This document shows, piece after piece, positions 52,726 through 62,298 of a DNA stretch of 64,000 nt. A program made the position numbers and the translations under genes. The first letter of the stretch is position 1. Every line of letters starts with the position of its first letter. The notes below the pieces were generated by a model, which made no database searches, had not been told where the DNA came from, and saw only the letters and a program-made list of their open reading frames with translations. Where the stretch lies: positions 1-64,000 of the forward strand of contig JAXGMN010000049.1 of assembly GCA_040768665.1 (NCBI GenBank). The letters are read 5' to 3'. This stretch comes from JABWBD01 sp040768665 (lineage in GTDB: Bacteria; Planctomycetota; Planctomycetia; Pirellulales; Thermoguttaceae).

Positions 52726-53078
52726 ACCGCTTCGGTGTACGGATGGTGCAGTGCGGCGCGGTCAGGCTCCTGTCCGAGACGTCAGGTCGGCCCCGGTCCG
52801 CCGATAACACCTCGCGGCAGAGGCGTGAACCGGGCCGGACGTTCCGTGGGGGCTCTGTTAACGCTGCCTGCTGCAAGCGACTCACGGCCCTTTCAGGTCC
52901 TACAGAGCCGACAACCGATCCTCTTGGTGTTAATTCGCATTCCCCCAAGTGGTGTGCCGCTTAAATCATTCTGATTGTCAGCTTGCGTTTACGGCGAGGA
53001 AAGCTACGTTTCCCCAGTTGCCCAGCGAAAATCGCGAAACAGGAATCATAAAAGAATCACCTGGTGGAGACGTGTCGC
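52726..53078. other. 353-bp intergenic region before the chemoreceptor
   Basis: No coding sequence or repeat copy found. GGTGGAG (53063-53069) lies just upstream of the chemoreceptor ATG. An AT-rich segment (TTAAATCATTCTGATTGTC, about 52961-52979) may hold the promoter. I see no exact consensus. Confidence 0.35.
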
Positions 53079-55529
53079 ATGAACTTCCGAACGAAGATCC
53101 TCGGCCTGAGTGTGTTGGGGATTGTGATCACCGCGACCGTCATCGTGATCGCGGTCTTGCTGCAAAAAGGGCAACTTCACCACCAACTCGCTGAAGAGGT
53201 CGGTCGCTTGGGCCGCGACGAATGTGCGAAAATCTCCAAAGACGTTTACTTGATGCTCAGGACGAGCCACCAGAAGCTCCTCAAAGACCTCGAGGGCAGA
53301 CTGAACGTCGCCCGCGACGGCGTCGCGCAGCTCGGTGAGATCACGTTAGGGGAAGACAAGGCCGTTTACGAGGCGGTCAACCAGTACACCAAGCAGACCC
53401 GGCAGGTCGAACTACCGAAACTTCTTGCCGGTCGGCAGTGGCTCGGCCAGGACCGCGATGCAACGGCCGAATATCCGGTCGTGGACCGGGTGAAGAAGCT
53501 TGTCGGCGGTACCTGCACGATTTTTCAGCGCATGAACGGGGCGGGCGACATGCTCCGCATTTCGACCAACGTTCCAAAGAAAGACGGCACACGGGCCGTC
53601 GGGACCTATATTCCCGCCGTTGACTCCGACGGAAACCCCGATCCGGTTGTGTCGGCTATTCTGCGCGGGGAGACCTATACCGGCCGCGCGTTCGTCGTGA
53701 ACGACTGGTACATCACGGCGTATGAACCGCTCTACGACGGCGCCAGGCAGATCGTTGGCGCGCTCTACATCGGGGTCAAGCAAGAGGACGTGCCTGAACT
53801 GCGGCAGGGAATTATGGACATCGTTCCCGGAAAGACCGGCTACGCTTTCATTCTCGGTGGCCGGGGAGAACAGAAAGGGAAGTACATCATCTCTCACCAG
53901 GGAAAACGCGACGGCGAGAATATCTGGGAAGCCAAAGACGCCGAGGGCAATCTGTTCATTCAGAGCCTGATCAACGGCGCCATGGCAGCCAAGGATGGCG
54001 AGGTGACCTACCAGCGCTATGCCTGGCGCAACCAGGGCGAGAACGAAGCGCGCTGGAAGATTAGCGCGGCAACCTACTTCGAGCCCTGGGACTGGGTGAT
54101 TGGCGTCGGCGCCTACGAGGAAGATTACCAGGATGCCTTGGGTCGGATTAGCCAGGCGACGAATCAGTTGCTCTTCTGGGCCCTCGGCGGTGCCCTGGCT
54201 GCCCTCTTGATCTGCGGCGGGGTCGCCGTGATCGCTGCCAATCGCATGACCCGGCCGCTCGTCCGCGCCGTCGAAGTCATGGAGATCGTGGCCGCCGGCG
54301 ATTACAGCCAGCGCCTCGAAATCACCACGAGTGATGAAATCGGCCGCATGTCCAAGGCGATCAACACCGCGATCGAAGCCACCGATAAGGCCATGCGCGA
54401 GGTCAAGGAGGCAGCCGAGCGGGAAAGGCAACTCGAAGCCCAGCGCGCGGAAGAACAACGACTGGCAGCCCAGCGCGAGCGCGATTTGGAGGACCGGCGG
54501 CGAGCCGAGGAGCAACGCCGCCAGGAAGAAGAGCAGCTCCACAAGGAAGAAGAAGCCCGCAAGGAGCGGGAGAAAGCCGAAGTCGAACGGGCTGCCGCAG
54601 AGGTGCTTCGCACCAAAGTTAATCACCTCCTCCAGGTCGTTGCCGCCGCTGCCCAAGGCGATCTCACCTGCCGCGTCGAGATCGAGGGCGACGAACCCGT
54701 CGACGAACTCGCCGGCGGTATTCGAAAGATGCTTGCGGATCTCGCCGGTGTCATCGGCCAGGTCACCGAAAGCGCCGGGCAGTTCGCCGAAGGCTCGCAA
54801 GTCATTGCGGAGAGTTCGCAGTTGCTGGCCACCGGGGCCCAGACACAGTCCGCGAGCGTCGAGGAAATGACGGCCTCGATCGAGGAACTCGCCCGCTCGA
54901 TCGAGGCGGTAAAGGACGGCGCCGCCAAGGCGGATGAAGTGGCCAGGAATACCAACGGACTTGCCGAACAAGGCGGTGCTGCCGTCCGGAAATCGATCGA
55001 GGCTATGGAACTGATCCGGAACAGTTCCCAGCAGATCAGCGAGATCATCCAGGTGATCTCCGAAATTGCAGGCCAGACCAATCTCCTCGCCTTGAATGCC
55101 GCCATCGAGGCTGCGCGGGCGGGCGAACATGGCATGGGCTTCGCCGTGGTGGCCGATGAGGTTCGCAAGCTCGCTGAGCGATCGAACCAGGCGGCCCAGG
55201 AAATCTCCGCCTTGATCAAGGAGTCGACAAAACGGGTGGAGGAAGGCGCACAGCTTAGCGCGCAGACCGGCGATGCCCTGCAGCAGATTATCGGGGGTGT
55301 CGAAACCAGCGCCCGGCAAATCGCCGAGATCGCCACAGCAACCGTCCAGCAGGCCGGGAATGCCCGGGAAGTCTCCATGGCCATTCAGAGTATCGGCCAG
55401 GTGACGGAACAGGTCGCTGCAGGCAGTGAAGAGATGGCCTCCAGCAGCGAGGAACTTGGAGCCCAGGCCGCGACCTTACGAGACCTTGTCAGCCGATTCA
55501 AGACCCAGAGCGGTTCCGCGAAAATCTGA
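53079..55529 (+). CDS. Methyl-accepting chemotaxis-type receptor with Cache sensor and two HAMP regions
   Basis: 816 residues from ATG 53079 (GTG 53064 alternative). TM1 is at about 7-28. The extracytoplasmic sensor (about 30-365) looks like a Cache-type double domain, with WYITAYEPLYDGARQIVGALYIGV and WDWVIGVGAYEEDYQDAL as typical ends. TM2 is at about 366-388, and the first HAMP at about 389-441. A highly charged coiled coil with Glu, Arg and Gln runs about 442-512, then a second HAMP-like stretch at about 513-560. The signalling domain (about 570-800) contains the conserved hairpin tip ISEIAGQTNLLALNAAIEAA. No che genes lie nearby, and the ligand is unknown. Confidence 0.93.
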   Translation: MNFRTKILGLSVLGIVITATVIVIAVLLQKGQLHHQLAEEVGRLGRDECAKISKDVYLMLRTSHQKLLKDLEGRLNVARDGVAQLGEITLGEDKAVYEAVNQYTKQTRQVELPKLLAGRQWLGQDRDATAEYPVVDRVKKLVGGTCTIFQRMNGAGDMLRISTNVPKKDGTRAVGTYIPAVDSDGNPDPVVSAILRGETYTGRAFVVNDWYITAYEPLYDGARQIVGALYIGVKQEDVPELRQGIMDIVPGKTGYAFILGGRGEQKGKYIISHQGKRDGENIWEAKDAEGNLFIQSLINGAMAAKDGEVTYQRYAWRNQGENEARWKISAATYFEPWDWVIGVGAYEEDYQDALGRISQATNQLLFWALGGALAALLICGGVAVIAANRMTRPLVRAVEVMEIVAAGDYSQRLEITTSDEIGRMSKAINTAIEATDKAMREVKEAAERERQLEAQRAEEQRLAAQRERDLEDRRRAEEQRRQEEEQLHKEEEARKEREKAEVERAAAEVLRTKVNHLLQVVAAAAQGDLTCRVEIEGDEPVDELAGGIRKMLADLAGVIGQVTESAGQFAEGSQVIAESSQLLATGAQTQSASVEEMTASIEELARSIEAVKDGAAKADEVARNTNGLAEQGGAAVRKSIEAMELIRNSSQQISEIIQVISEIAGQTNLLALNAAIEAARAGEHGMGFAVVADEVRKLAERSNQAAQEISALIKESTKRVEEGAQLSAQTGDALQQIIGGVETSARQIAEIATATVQQAGNAREVSMAIQSIGQVTEQVAAGSEEMASSSEELGAQAATLRDLVSRFKTQSGSAKI

Positions 55530-55857
55530 GAACTGCTTCCCAGCCCGAGTCCGAGATACATCGGTCTCTTCCCGGGGTCCTGCCGGAGGATGCTGGGCCC
55601 CCTTCTCCTTGCGAGAGGCCACGCCGTGCCGCGCTTCGCCACTGCGGCCGCCTCGATCGAATCCGCGTGGCAAACATCTGCCGGCAACAGGTCTCGCACA
55701 GGGGACACACGAGCCGAAAACTTGTTTCTCGATACCGCCGCGAATACACTATCCTCGTATCGCCCGGTCGCCGTGCGAACCGGTTGGCGGGACCTGCCGC
55801 AGGGCACGTTTATGCTTCCGGCCTTGATTTGCTTCTTTCGCGCAGGGAGAACCACGC
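55530..55857. other. 328-bp intergenic region before the SMP-30-like gene
   Basis: No credible gene or repeat. A loose promoter-like pair, TTGTTT (about 55721) and CACTAT (about 55747), is visible; it is weak. Ribosome site GGGAGA at 55845-55850 precedes the ATG at 55858. Confidence 0.3.
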
Positions 55858-56787
55858 ATGAATTTCCGCGACGCTTTGTCGAACTGTGCTTTGGCGGCTG
55901 TGCTCCTCCTCGTCACCTCGGCCATGGCGGCTCCGATCCCCGGCATAGGGCCGGTCGGGGAGATCGAGCGGGTTCAAAACGGTTTTGAGTTCACGGAAGG
56001 TCCGGCGGTCGACGGTTCGGGCAACGTCTTTTTCACCGATATTCCGCCGGGCAGGATCTACCGTCTCGACGGCGACGGCAAGCTCTCGGTTTTCCTCGAG
56101 CCATCCGGCCATGCCAACGGACTGATGTTCAACGCCGGCGGCACTCTTTTCGCCTGCCAGATGGAAGGACAGCTAGTCTCAATCGATCCCGCCTCCAAAA
56201 ATGTGACCGTGCTCGCCGCCGAGCACCAGGGAAAGCGGTTCAACGCACCGAACGATCTTGTGCTCGACCAGTCCGGAGGAATCTACTTCACCGATCCACG
56301 CTACCGCGCTCCGCAACCGCTTCCGCAGGGCACCGAGGCCGTCTACTACCTCGCCGCCGACGGGAAAGTCACTCGGCTGATCGACAACCTGCAAGCTCCC
56401 AACGGCGTGATCCTTTCGCCCGACGAAAAGACCCTCTATGTCGTTCCGAGCATGCAGAAAGAGGTGTGGGCTTATCCGATTCAGTCGCCGGGCAAACTCG
56501 GCCCCGGCCGGATCTTTTTCGCGCTGAAGCAACCCGAGGGCAAGGAGAACTCCGGCGGCGACGGGCTTTCAATCGACACCCAGGGCAACCTCTATATCGC
56601 CACGCAACTCGGTCTGCAGGTGGTCAGTCCCCAGGGCGAACTGCTCGGCATTTTGGAATTCCCCGAACAGCCGGCCAACGTCACGTTCGGCGGCCCTGAC
56701 CGGAAAACGCTCTTCGTCACCGCCCGGACCTCGCTCTACTCCGCCAAGATGGAAGCGCAGGGACATGCGTTCCCGGGGGCCAAGTAG
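55858..56787 (+). CDS. Secreted SMP-30/gluconolactonase-like propeller
   Basis: 309 residues with signal peptide (about 1-25). The six-bladed propeller of the SMP-30/regucalcin/gluconolactonase group is clear. Metal-binding Glu lies in NGFEFTEGPAVDGSGN, Asn in RFNAPNDLVLDQSGGIYFTDP and QAPNGVILSPDEKTLYV, and Asp in NSGGDGLSIDTQGN. It hydrolyses a sugar lactone, or another ester, outside the cytoplasm. It is alone on this strand, 169 nt before the next gene. Confidence 0.9.
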   Translation: MNFRDALSNCALAAVLLLVTSAMAAPIPGIGPVGEIERVQNGFEFTEGPAVDGSGNVFFTDIPPGRIYRLDGDGKLSVFLEPSGHANGLMFNAGGTLFACQMEGQLVSIDPASKNVTVLAAEHQGKRFNAPNDLVLDQSGGIYFTDPRYRAPQPLPQGTEAVYYLAADGKVTRLIDNLQAPNGVILSPDEKTLYVVPSMQKEVWAYPIQSPGKLGPGRIFFALKQPEGKENSGGDGLSIDTQGNLYIATQLGLQVVSPQGELLGILEFPEQPANVTFGGPDRKTLFVTARTSLYSAKMEAQGHAFPGAK

Positions 56788-56956
56788 CGTTTTCAGTGTG
56801 CGGGCGTGATTAGCGATCCCTCGCGGGAAGCCGTTAGTATATGGGGTGTCGAGCCCCTGCGGTTTGACATTCCCTTCCACGGCGTTTATCATCCCAAGCA
56901 GTGCGTTCCAGCGACCTGACACCCTGCTGCCGTTCTGGCAGAAGCCGGAGCTTCCC

Positions 56957-58597
56957 ATGACCGCGTTCACTTCGTGTTCTGGAGTACGAAGACTCTTGGC
57001 TGCCGCGCTGGCGATTCTCTTCGGTTGGATGGAGACGTCCGCCTTCGCGCAGCTCACCCCGGAGAGCCCGGAGGTCAAGCAGACGGTGGCCAAGGCGATC
57101 GCGTTCTTGGAATCCGACGCGGCGAAAGATGACAGGGTGGGGGCCCACGCCCTGGTCGGGATGACCCTGATCAAGAACGACGCACGTGCGAGCCATCCCA
57201 AGGTCGTCGAAGCCGTCCAGCGGATTCAAAAGGTGATCCAGGGCGGCGCTGAGCCGGCCCGGTTCGGCGATAACGGCGTCTACAGCATCGGCCTTGCGAT
57301 TATTTTCCTCTGCACGGTCGACCCCATAGCCTACGAGTCGGACATCACCGCGCTGCTCCGCACACTCCAGGCCGCGCAGAAGCCTCACGGAGGGTGGGGA
57401 TATCTCGAAAAACCGACAGGCGATACTTCGATGACCCAGTATGGGGTGCTCAGCATGTGGGAGGCCCGCCAGATCGGCTTCGACGTTCCGCAGCCGATGA
57501 TCGTACGCGCGGCCGACTGGCTCTTGAAAACGCAGGATCCTTCCGGTGCGTTTGGCTACCAGGGAACCGTGTCGCAGAACTACGCTCGCGTTCCGCAGAC
57601 GGATATCCGTGATGGCCTGTCGGTTGCCGGCATGGGAAGTCTCTACCTAATCGTCAATCTGCTCGGTATGGACGAGAGTCCTCGGATGGAGAAAGAAGAA
57701 GAGAGTGGATTGCCGCAGGCGCTGAAAGAAGTCAAGCCGAAAGCGGCGCGGGCCTCAATACGGCCGCCGTTTGATATCCGGCAAGTCCAGGAGGCGAAGA
57801 ATCTCGGCAACCGGTGGCTGCAGACGAACCTGCAGATTGGGAGGCCGGCCATGTTCCCCTACTATACCGCGTATGCTGTCGAGCGCTATTGGAGTATCCG
57901 CGAGCACGTCGAGGGGAAACAGCAGCTTGCAACGGCCCCCTGGTACGACGAAGGGGCGCGATGGCTGATGAAGACCCAGGCGGAGAACGGCAGTTGGACT
58001 TCCGCGGGCGGGGCGGTGCCCGACACGGCCTTTGGCGTCCTGTTCCTGTTGCGCTCCATGAAAAAGAGCATCGAGAGGGCGAAAGGATTCGGCCGCGGAG
58101 TGCTGGTCGGCGGCCGGGGGCTGCCGAAGGGAGCCGCCGACGTGCTTCTCCGCCAGGGACAGGTCGTCGCAAAACCACTCTCCGGCCCCGCCGAGCAACT
58201 CATGGCGGCCATCGAAAACGCCGAGGCCCCGGAGCATTCCGCAGCCGCCGAGGCGATGGCCGATATTTCCATTGCCGACGCAAGAAAACTCGTCTCTGCA
58301 CACGAAGGCAGGTTGAGGCAATTGGTCTCCGGCGGAACGTCCGAAGCCCGCCTTGCGGCAGTACAGGCGCTGGCCCGATCGCACGACCTTGACAACGTCC
58401 CGACGCTGATTTATGCCCTGACCGACTCCGACCCGATGGTCATCCTGGCGGCCCGCGACGGGCTCCGCCGAATGAGTCGCACCTTCGACTTGTTCGGTCC
58501 GCCGGATCAATTCACCGAGGAGGACGTTTGGCGCGCCGTGAGACAGTGGAAACAGTGGTACCTGACGATCCGACCGGACGCGGAGTTCGAAGAGTGA
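56957..58597 (+). CDS. Secreted protein with prenyltransferase/squalene-cyclase-like repeats
   Basis: 546 residues from ATG 56957, with CGGAG upstream. The signal peptide covers about 1-31. The middle (about 35-370) is an alpha/alpha toroid built of repeats with QW-like motifs (HGGWGYLEKPTGDTSMTQYG, SGAFGYQG, NGSWTSAGG), as in the squalene-cyclase superfamily. No cyclase DxDD motif is seen, so it is probably a binding rather than a cyclase protein. A HEAT-like helical part (about 430-520; SEARLAAVQALARSHDLDNVP) ends it. Such secreted proteins are frequent in planctomycetes; the function is unknown. Confidence 0.8.
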   Translation: MTAFTSCSGVRRLLAAALAILFGWMETSAFAQLTPESPEVKQTVAKAIAFLESDAAKDDRVGAHALVGMTLIKNDARASHPKVVEAVQRIQKVIQGGAEPARFGDNGVYSIGLAIIFLCTVDPIAYESDITALLRTLQAAQKPHGGWGYLEKPTGDTSMTQYGVLSMWEARQIGFDVPQPMIVRAADWLLKTQDPSGAFGYQGTVSQNYARVPQTDIRDGLSVAGMGSLYLIVNLLGMDESPRMEKEEESGLPQALKEVKPKAARASIRPPFDIRQVQEAKNLGNRWLQTNLQIGRPAMFPYYTAYAVERYWSIREHVEGKQQLATAPWYDEGARWLMKTQAENGSWTSAGGAVPDTAFGVLFLLRSMKKSIERAKGFGRGVLVGGRGLPKGAADVLLRQGQVVAKPLSGPAEQLMAAIENAEAPEHSAAAEAMADISIADARKLVSAHEGRLRQLVSGGTSEARLAAVQALARSHDLDNVPTLIYALTDSDPMVILAARDGLRRMSRTFDLFGPPDQFTEEDVWRAVRQWKQWYLTIRPDAEFEE

Positions 58598-58715
58598 TCG
58601 GCTGGACGCCCCGCGTCCGTGGCAGGCTCACACGGCTTCCATGCCCGTCTTCTTTCTCTCTGTGACTCAACACCGCAAGACCGCAATCTCGATCGGATCG
58701 TAGGAGAAGACTGCC

Positions 58716-60305
58716 ATGGCGGACAACACGGACGCTGGTGAGCCGGCCGGAGCGTCTGCAACGCGTCGATTCGCCTCCTGCGGCCCGGCCCGCCCGTTCC
58801 CTCGGCGATCGCTCCTCATCCTGGCCTGCATCGCCGCAGCGTTTCTCGGACTGCGCGTGCCGATCATGTATCGGCAGTACGGCGGATTCGATGAGGAATG
58901 GTACAGCATTCCAGGCTGGACGGTAGCTCGGGAAGGGATTCCGCGGATCCCATATGCCCCTTCACGCGATCCGAATTGGATCTACTACCAGGCCGACCGG
59001 GCTCTATTCGCCCTGCCTCCGGCCTACTTCTACTGGCAGGCACCCTTCTTTCTGCTATTGCCCGATGGCTATGGCACCGCGCGGCTGGCTTCCGCGGTCG
59101 CCGGGCTCCTCGCGGTAGGGCTTGTGTATTGTCTGGGCCGGGAATTCTATCGCGACGAAGCCGCCGGCCTGTGGGCGGCCGGCCTGTATTCGATATCGCG
59201 GGTGTTCTATTTCCCTGCGCAAACCGCCCGCCCCGACATGCTCTGCGGCGCGTTGGGGCTTGCCGCCGTGCTGTCCGTCTGGCATTGGCAGAGCCGGGGC
59301 CGGTGGTTCCACCTCGTTCTTGCGGGGATCTGGCTGGGGCTTGCGGCGCTTACCCATCCGTTCGCCATTGCCGTTGCCGTGCAACTGGGCATCTGGGTCC
59401 TCCTCGCCGGCCGCGGACTCCGAGGTCGCCTGGGCGCGCTGGGCCTGCTGATCGCCTGTTCGACGGCTGTCTTCGCCCTTTGGCTGCCACTGGTTTTCGC
59501 GTATCCCGACGTATTCCAGGCACAGTTCTTCACGAATGTCCTGGATCGGTCCAGCTCGGGAATACTGAGCCGATTCTTCTTCCCCTGGCCGTTGCTGGCA
59601 CGCCAGGCCGAGGTGCTCGTGGATCGGGCCACCCCGATCCAGGCGGCTATCATGCTTTTGGGCATCGGCGGAGCAACGCTGGTCGATCTCCGCCAACGCC
59701 ACAGAGGGCCGACTCTTGCCTTTGCGCTGAGTTGGTCTGCCATCTACACCCTTGCTGCCTTCGCCGGAGCACACCCTGGCAAAGGCTACTGGTGCTATCC
59801 CTCGGCTCTGGCGTTCGTATGCCTGGGCCGCACGATCACGGTAGTCGGCCGCCGTGCCGCGGTTCCGCTTCGCCGCCCGCTCCATCAGGCCGCCCTTGGG
59901 CTGCTGTTCCTGCTGGCGATGCTCCCCGGCTCGGGCATTCGCACATGGATGGCCCAGGTGCGGCACTGGTCCGACGTCGACTACAACAGCCCTCGCTTCG
60001 TCGAGAAACTGCTCCGAGATCTGCCCGCCGATGCACGCCTGACGGTCGACCGCGCGTACGTGTTCGATGTCTATCTTGCCGGCCGACCGACGATCCTGGC
60101 ATTGAAGGAGAGATTCTTCTTCAATGCGTCCGATTTCCCCTACGACTATCTCATCGTCGGGCCTTTCGGCCTCGACATCGACACTGCGGCGAAGCTGGAC
60201 GGCAAATTCCTTCGCGCCTACGGAGACCGGGACGATCCTTTTGCCTGCTACGCGGAAATCTATACGCCCGACTCTGCGGCCCGGCCGCCACGCTCGGGCC
60301 GCTGA
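58716..60305 (+). CDS. Polyprenyl-phosphate-sugar glycosyltransferase (GT39/PMT-like), membrane
   Basis: 529 residues with TAGGAG upstream of the ATG. About ten to twelve transmembrane helices start at about 32. The first outer loop holds FDEEWYSIPGW, with the acidic pair expected of GT-C enzymes such as ArnT and PMT. A soluble C-terminal part of about 130 residues (after about 400) faces outside. It should transfer a sugar from a lipid carrier to a protein or lipid outside the inner membrane. A subtype-B repeat follows, and then a related but broken gene in the opposite direction. Confidence 0.85.
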   Translation: MADNTDAGEPAGASATRRFASCGPARPFPRRSLLILACIAAAFLGLRVPIMYRQYGGFDEEWYSIPGWTVAREGIPRIPYAPSRDPNWIYYQADRALFALPPAYFYWQAPFFLLLPDGYGTARLASAVAGLLAVGLVYCLGREFYRDEAAGLWAAGLYSISRVFYFPAQTARPDMLCGALGLAAVLSVWHWQSRGRWFHLVLAGIWLGLAALTHPFAIAVAVQLGIWVLLAGRGLRGRLGALGLLIACSTAVFALWLPLVFAYPDVFQAQFFTNVLDRSSSGILSRFFFPWPLLARQAEVLVDRATPIQAAIMLLGIGGATLVDLRQRHRGPTLAFALSWSAIYTLAAFAGAHPGKGYWCYPSALAFVCLGRTITVVGRRAAVPLRRPLHQAALGLLFLLAMLPGSGIRTWMAQVRHWSDVDYNSPRFVEKLLRDLPADARLTVDRAYVFDVYLAGRPTILALKERFFFNASDFPYDYLIVGPFGLDIDTAAKLDGKFLRAYGDRDDPFACYAEIYTPDSAARPPRSGR

Positions 60306-60334
60306 TCGGCAGCACAGGCGCAACGGCTCGGTAT

Positions 60335-60426
60335 CTGCTGAAAAAGGGGACTGGCTCCGCAACCCGCGGTGGTTTGTTGTTCAATCCGACACAAGATGTT
60401 GCGGTGCCTGTCCCCTTTTTCAGCAG
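60335..60426 (+). repeat. REPIN-like inverted repeat, subtype B, best-preserved copy
   Basis: The arms are 29 nt each, running CTGCTGAAAAAGGGGACTGG (to CTCCGCAAC) and GTTGCGGTGCCTGTCCCC (to TTTTTCAGCAG). They are complementary at all but the two core positions, with a 34-nt loop. It lies between two convergent glycosyltransferase genes. Confidence 0.92.
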
Positions 60427-60434
60427 GCTTGCTC

Positions 60435-62198
60435 TCAGGGCGTGTCCGGCTCTACGACCGGACCTTCAACGACGACGTAGTAGTCGGTCTGAAAGACGAT
60501 CTTGTCCCGGTACTGCGACAGAAGACGATCGACCGAAGATTTCTCCGGAATCCGCCACGGCCAGTCGCCGATCTGGTAGGGACCGAGCACCACAAACGCC
60601 CGGCCGTCCCGCTATGTCCGCCGGTCCCACTCGTAGCGGTCTGATGAAAAAGAAGACGCGTCCGGTCAACGGAGGCAACTCCGCGACCAGGAACCGGCCG
60701 AGATAGTAGATGCGGTCTTCGTCTCGGACCTCGGCCGCAGGTAAAATCGCTTCGCGCCGACCTGTGGAATACCGGCGAGAAAACCAGAGACTGCAAGTGG
60801 GCGATAGAATGGCCGGTACCAGCGAAGCACCCTCGTACCGCAGCCAGGGAGAAAGCTCCGCCGATGCGTAGTCAAAGCCCAAGTATGTTCAATGCCGCCA
60901 CCAGCACAACCAGGCCGGCGGATCTCCTTTCGTTCGGGGGCGAACAGGCCGCGCAGCGAATCGGCGACCAGAATGGAGATCATCAGAGCGGACAGGATCA
61001 AGGCGTCCCACGCGTGCCGGGTGAAATGCGACGGCGTGAGAAACGTGAACCACGTCAAGACCAGGGCGATCTTAATCGCGGCGACCTGCAACACCGTACC
61101 CGCGACCTCGCTCCGCGTCGAGCGCTCCGTTGCCTGGGGCCGCCGAAACACGAAGACTGCCGCCCCCAGCGCCAGCGGCCAGGCCAGCGCCAGGACTCTC
61201 AGGCCGATCGTCTGCAAGATGTCGAGCTTGGTCCGGACTATTGCCAATCGGCCGTGAAGATCGGAGCCCAGGCCGCTTCCCCCGCTGAGAAAAACCAGCA
61301 TGAAGTCCGCCGTATTGGCCAAATAGCCGTGCAGCCCGAACCGGCTGACGAGAACCGCAAACCGATAAGCCTCGAATGTCGCGACCGGAAGCAGGAATCC
61401 CGCCGCAGCCAGCGACCCGCCGAGCCACGCCCTCTTTTTCGCCGTTTCCCCGTTCCTGACCCGCCACGCCAGGTGAAATACGACGGCAGCCGACGAAATC
61501 AAGAACAGGCTCTTCGTCAAGTACGAGAGCCCCATCAAGAAGCCCGCCATGGCCCAGGATCCTTTTCGCGACGCCTGGCCCGCCATGGCATAGCCGTAGG
61601 CGCAGAATCCCAACAGCGAATACAACAGCGCCAAGTGCTCCGAGTAGGCCTCGTAAGCGAAGTTGAACGTCACCGGCGGCATCGCCCAAAGCCAGAGTTG
61701 CAGCACAAGCACCGCTGCGGGCCCGGCACGAACATAGGCCAGCCCCGAGAGCAACACCACCAGACAGAACATCGCAGACAGCGGCAGGAGCCGGTACTGC
61801 CACCAGCCTACGCCCAGCACCTTCAATACCAGGGCCTCCGGCACGATGAAGCCCGGCCCCACGGTCACGCCCGCGGGAAAGTAGGTGTAGCCTTCTGCAT
61901 CCTGCACCGTAGGCCGGTTGTGGAAGCCCGTTCCCCTGCTGACCGGCTCGTCCGATACGGCCACGTTGCTGCTCGAGGCATAAATCCCGCGCTGGGCAAG
62001 ATTCCTCGCCGTGCCGAAGTACCAGCCGCTGTCGTGCTCGATCCCACCCACCGTCGCCGCGAAAGCGGCATACCGATAGATCGCCAACGATGGAAATGCC
62101 AGCAGCAGGATCGCCACCATCGCGCTTCGCCACCGCGGGCGGCTTCCGGGGCCGGCGGGCCGAGGATCCGAATCGTGTTTCCGTCCTTTTTCGTTCAT
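60435..62198 (-). pseudogene. Membrane glycosyltransferase, C-terminal part frameshifted (broken gene or assembly errors)
   Basis: From ATG 62198 about 425 codons encode a polytopic glycosyltransferase-like protein with an acidic first loop (GGIEHDSGWYFGTARNL) and about ten membrane helices. The frame is then lost. Near 60927 sense continues in a second frame (RSAGLVVLVAALNILG), near 60882 in a third (GFDYASAELSPWLRYEGASL), and near 60645 in another (SDRYEWDRRT), with a TAG at 60612-60614. After that, RDGRAFVVLGPYQIGDWPWR and the tail YYVVVEGPVVEPDTP run to a stop at 60435. Joined, these give a typical extracellular C-terminal domain. All three shifts lie near short homopolymers. Confidence 0.75.
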
Positions 62199-62229
62199 GC
62201 CATCCTGTCGACAGGTCTTCGTCGGTGGG

Positions 62230-62298
62230 TCTATCCCAATACCATCGGGGACTGGCTCATTTTGCGGAGTTTTCGGAGCAAAATGTGCCTGTCCCCTC
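62230..62298 (+). repeat. REPIN-like inverted repeat, subtype A, right arm truncated
   Basis: The core GGGGACTGGCTCATTTTGC / GCAAAATGTGCCTGTCCCC is intact, and the left outer arm is CTATCCCAATACCA. The right outer arm is missing. The 3' end of the methyltransferase gene (stop at 62257) reads into it. Confidence 0.85.

Noticed and set aside
53412..55319. A 635-codon minus-strand open frame
   Set aside because: Antisense to the chemoreceptor, whose domains are certain.
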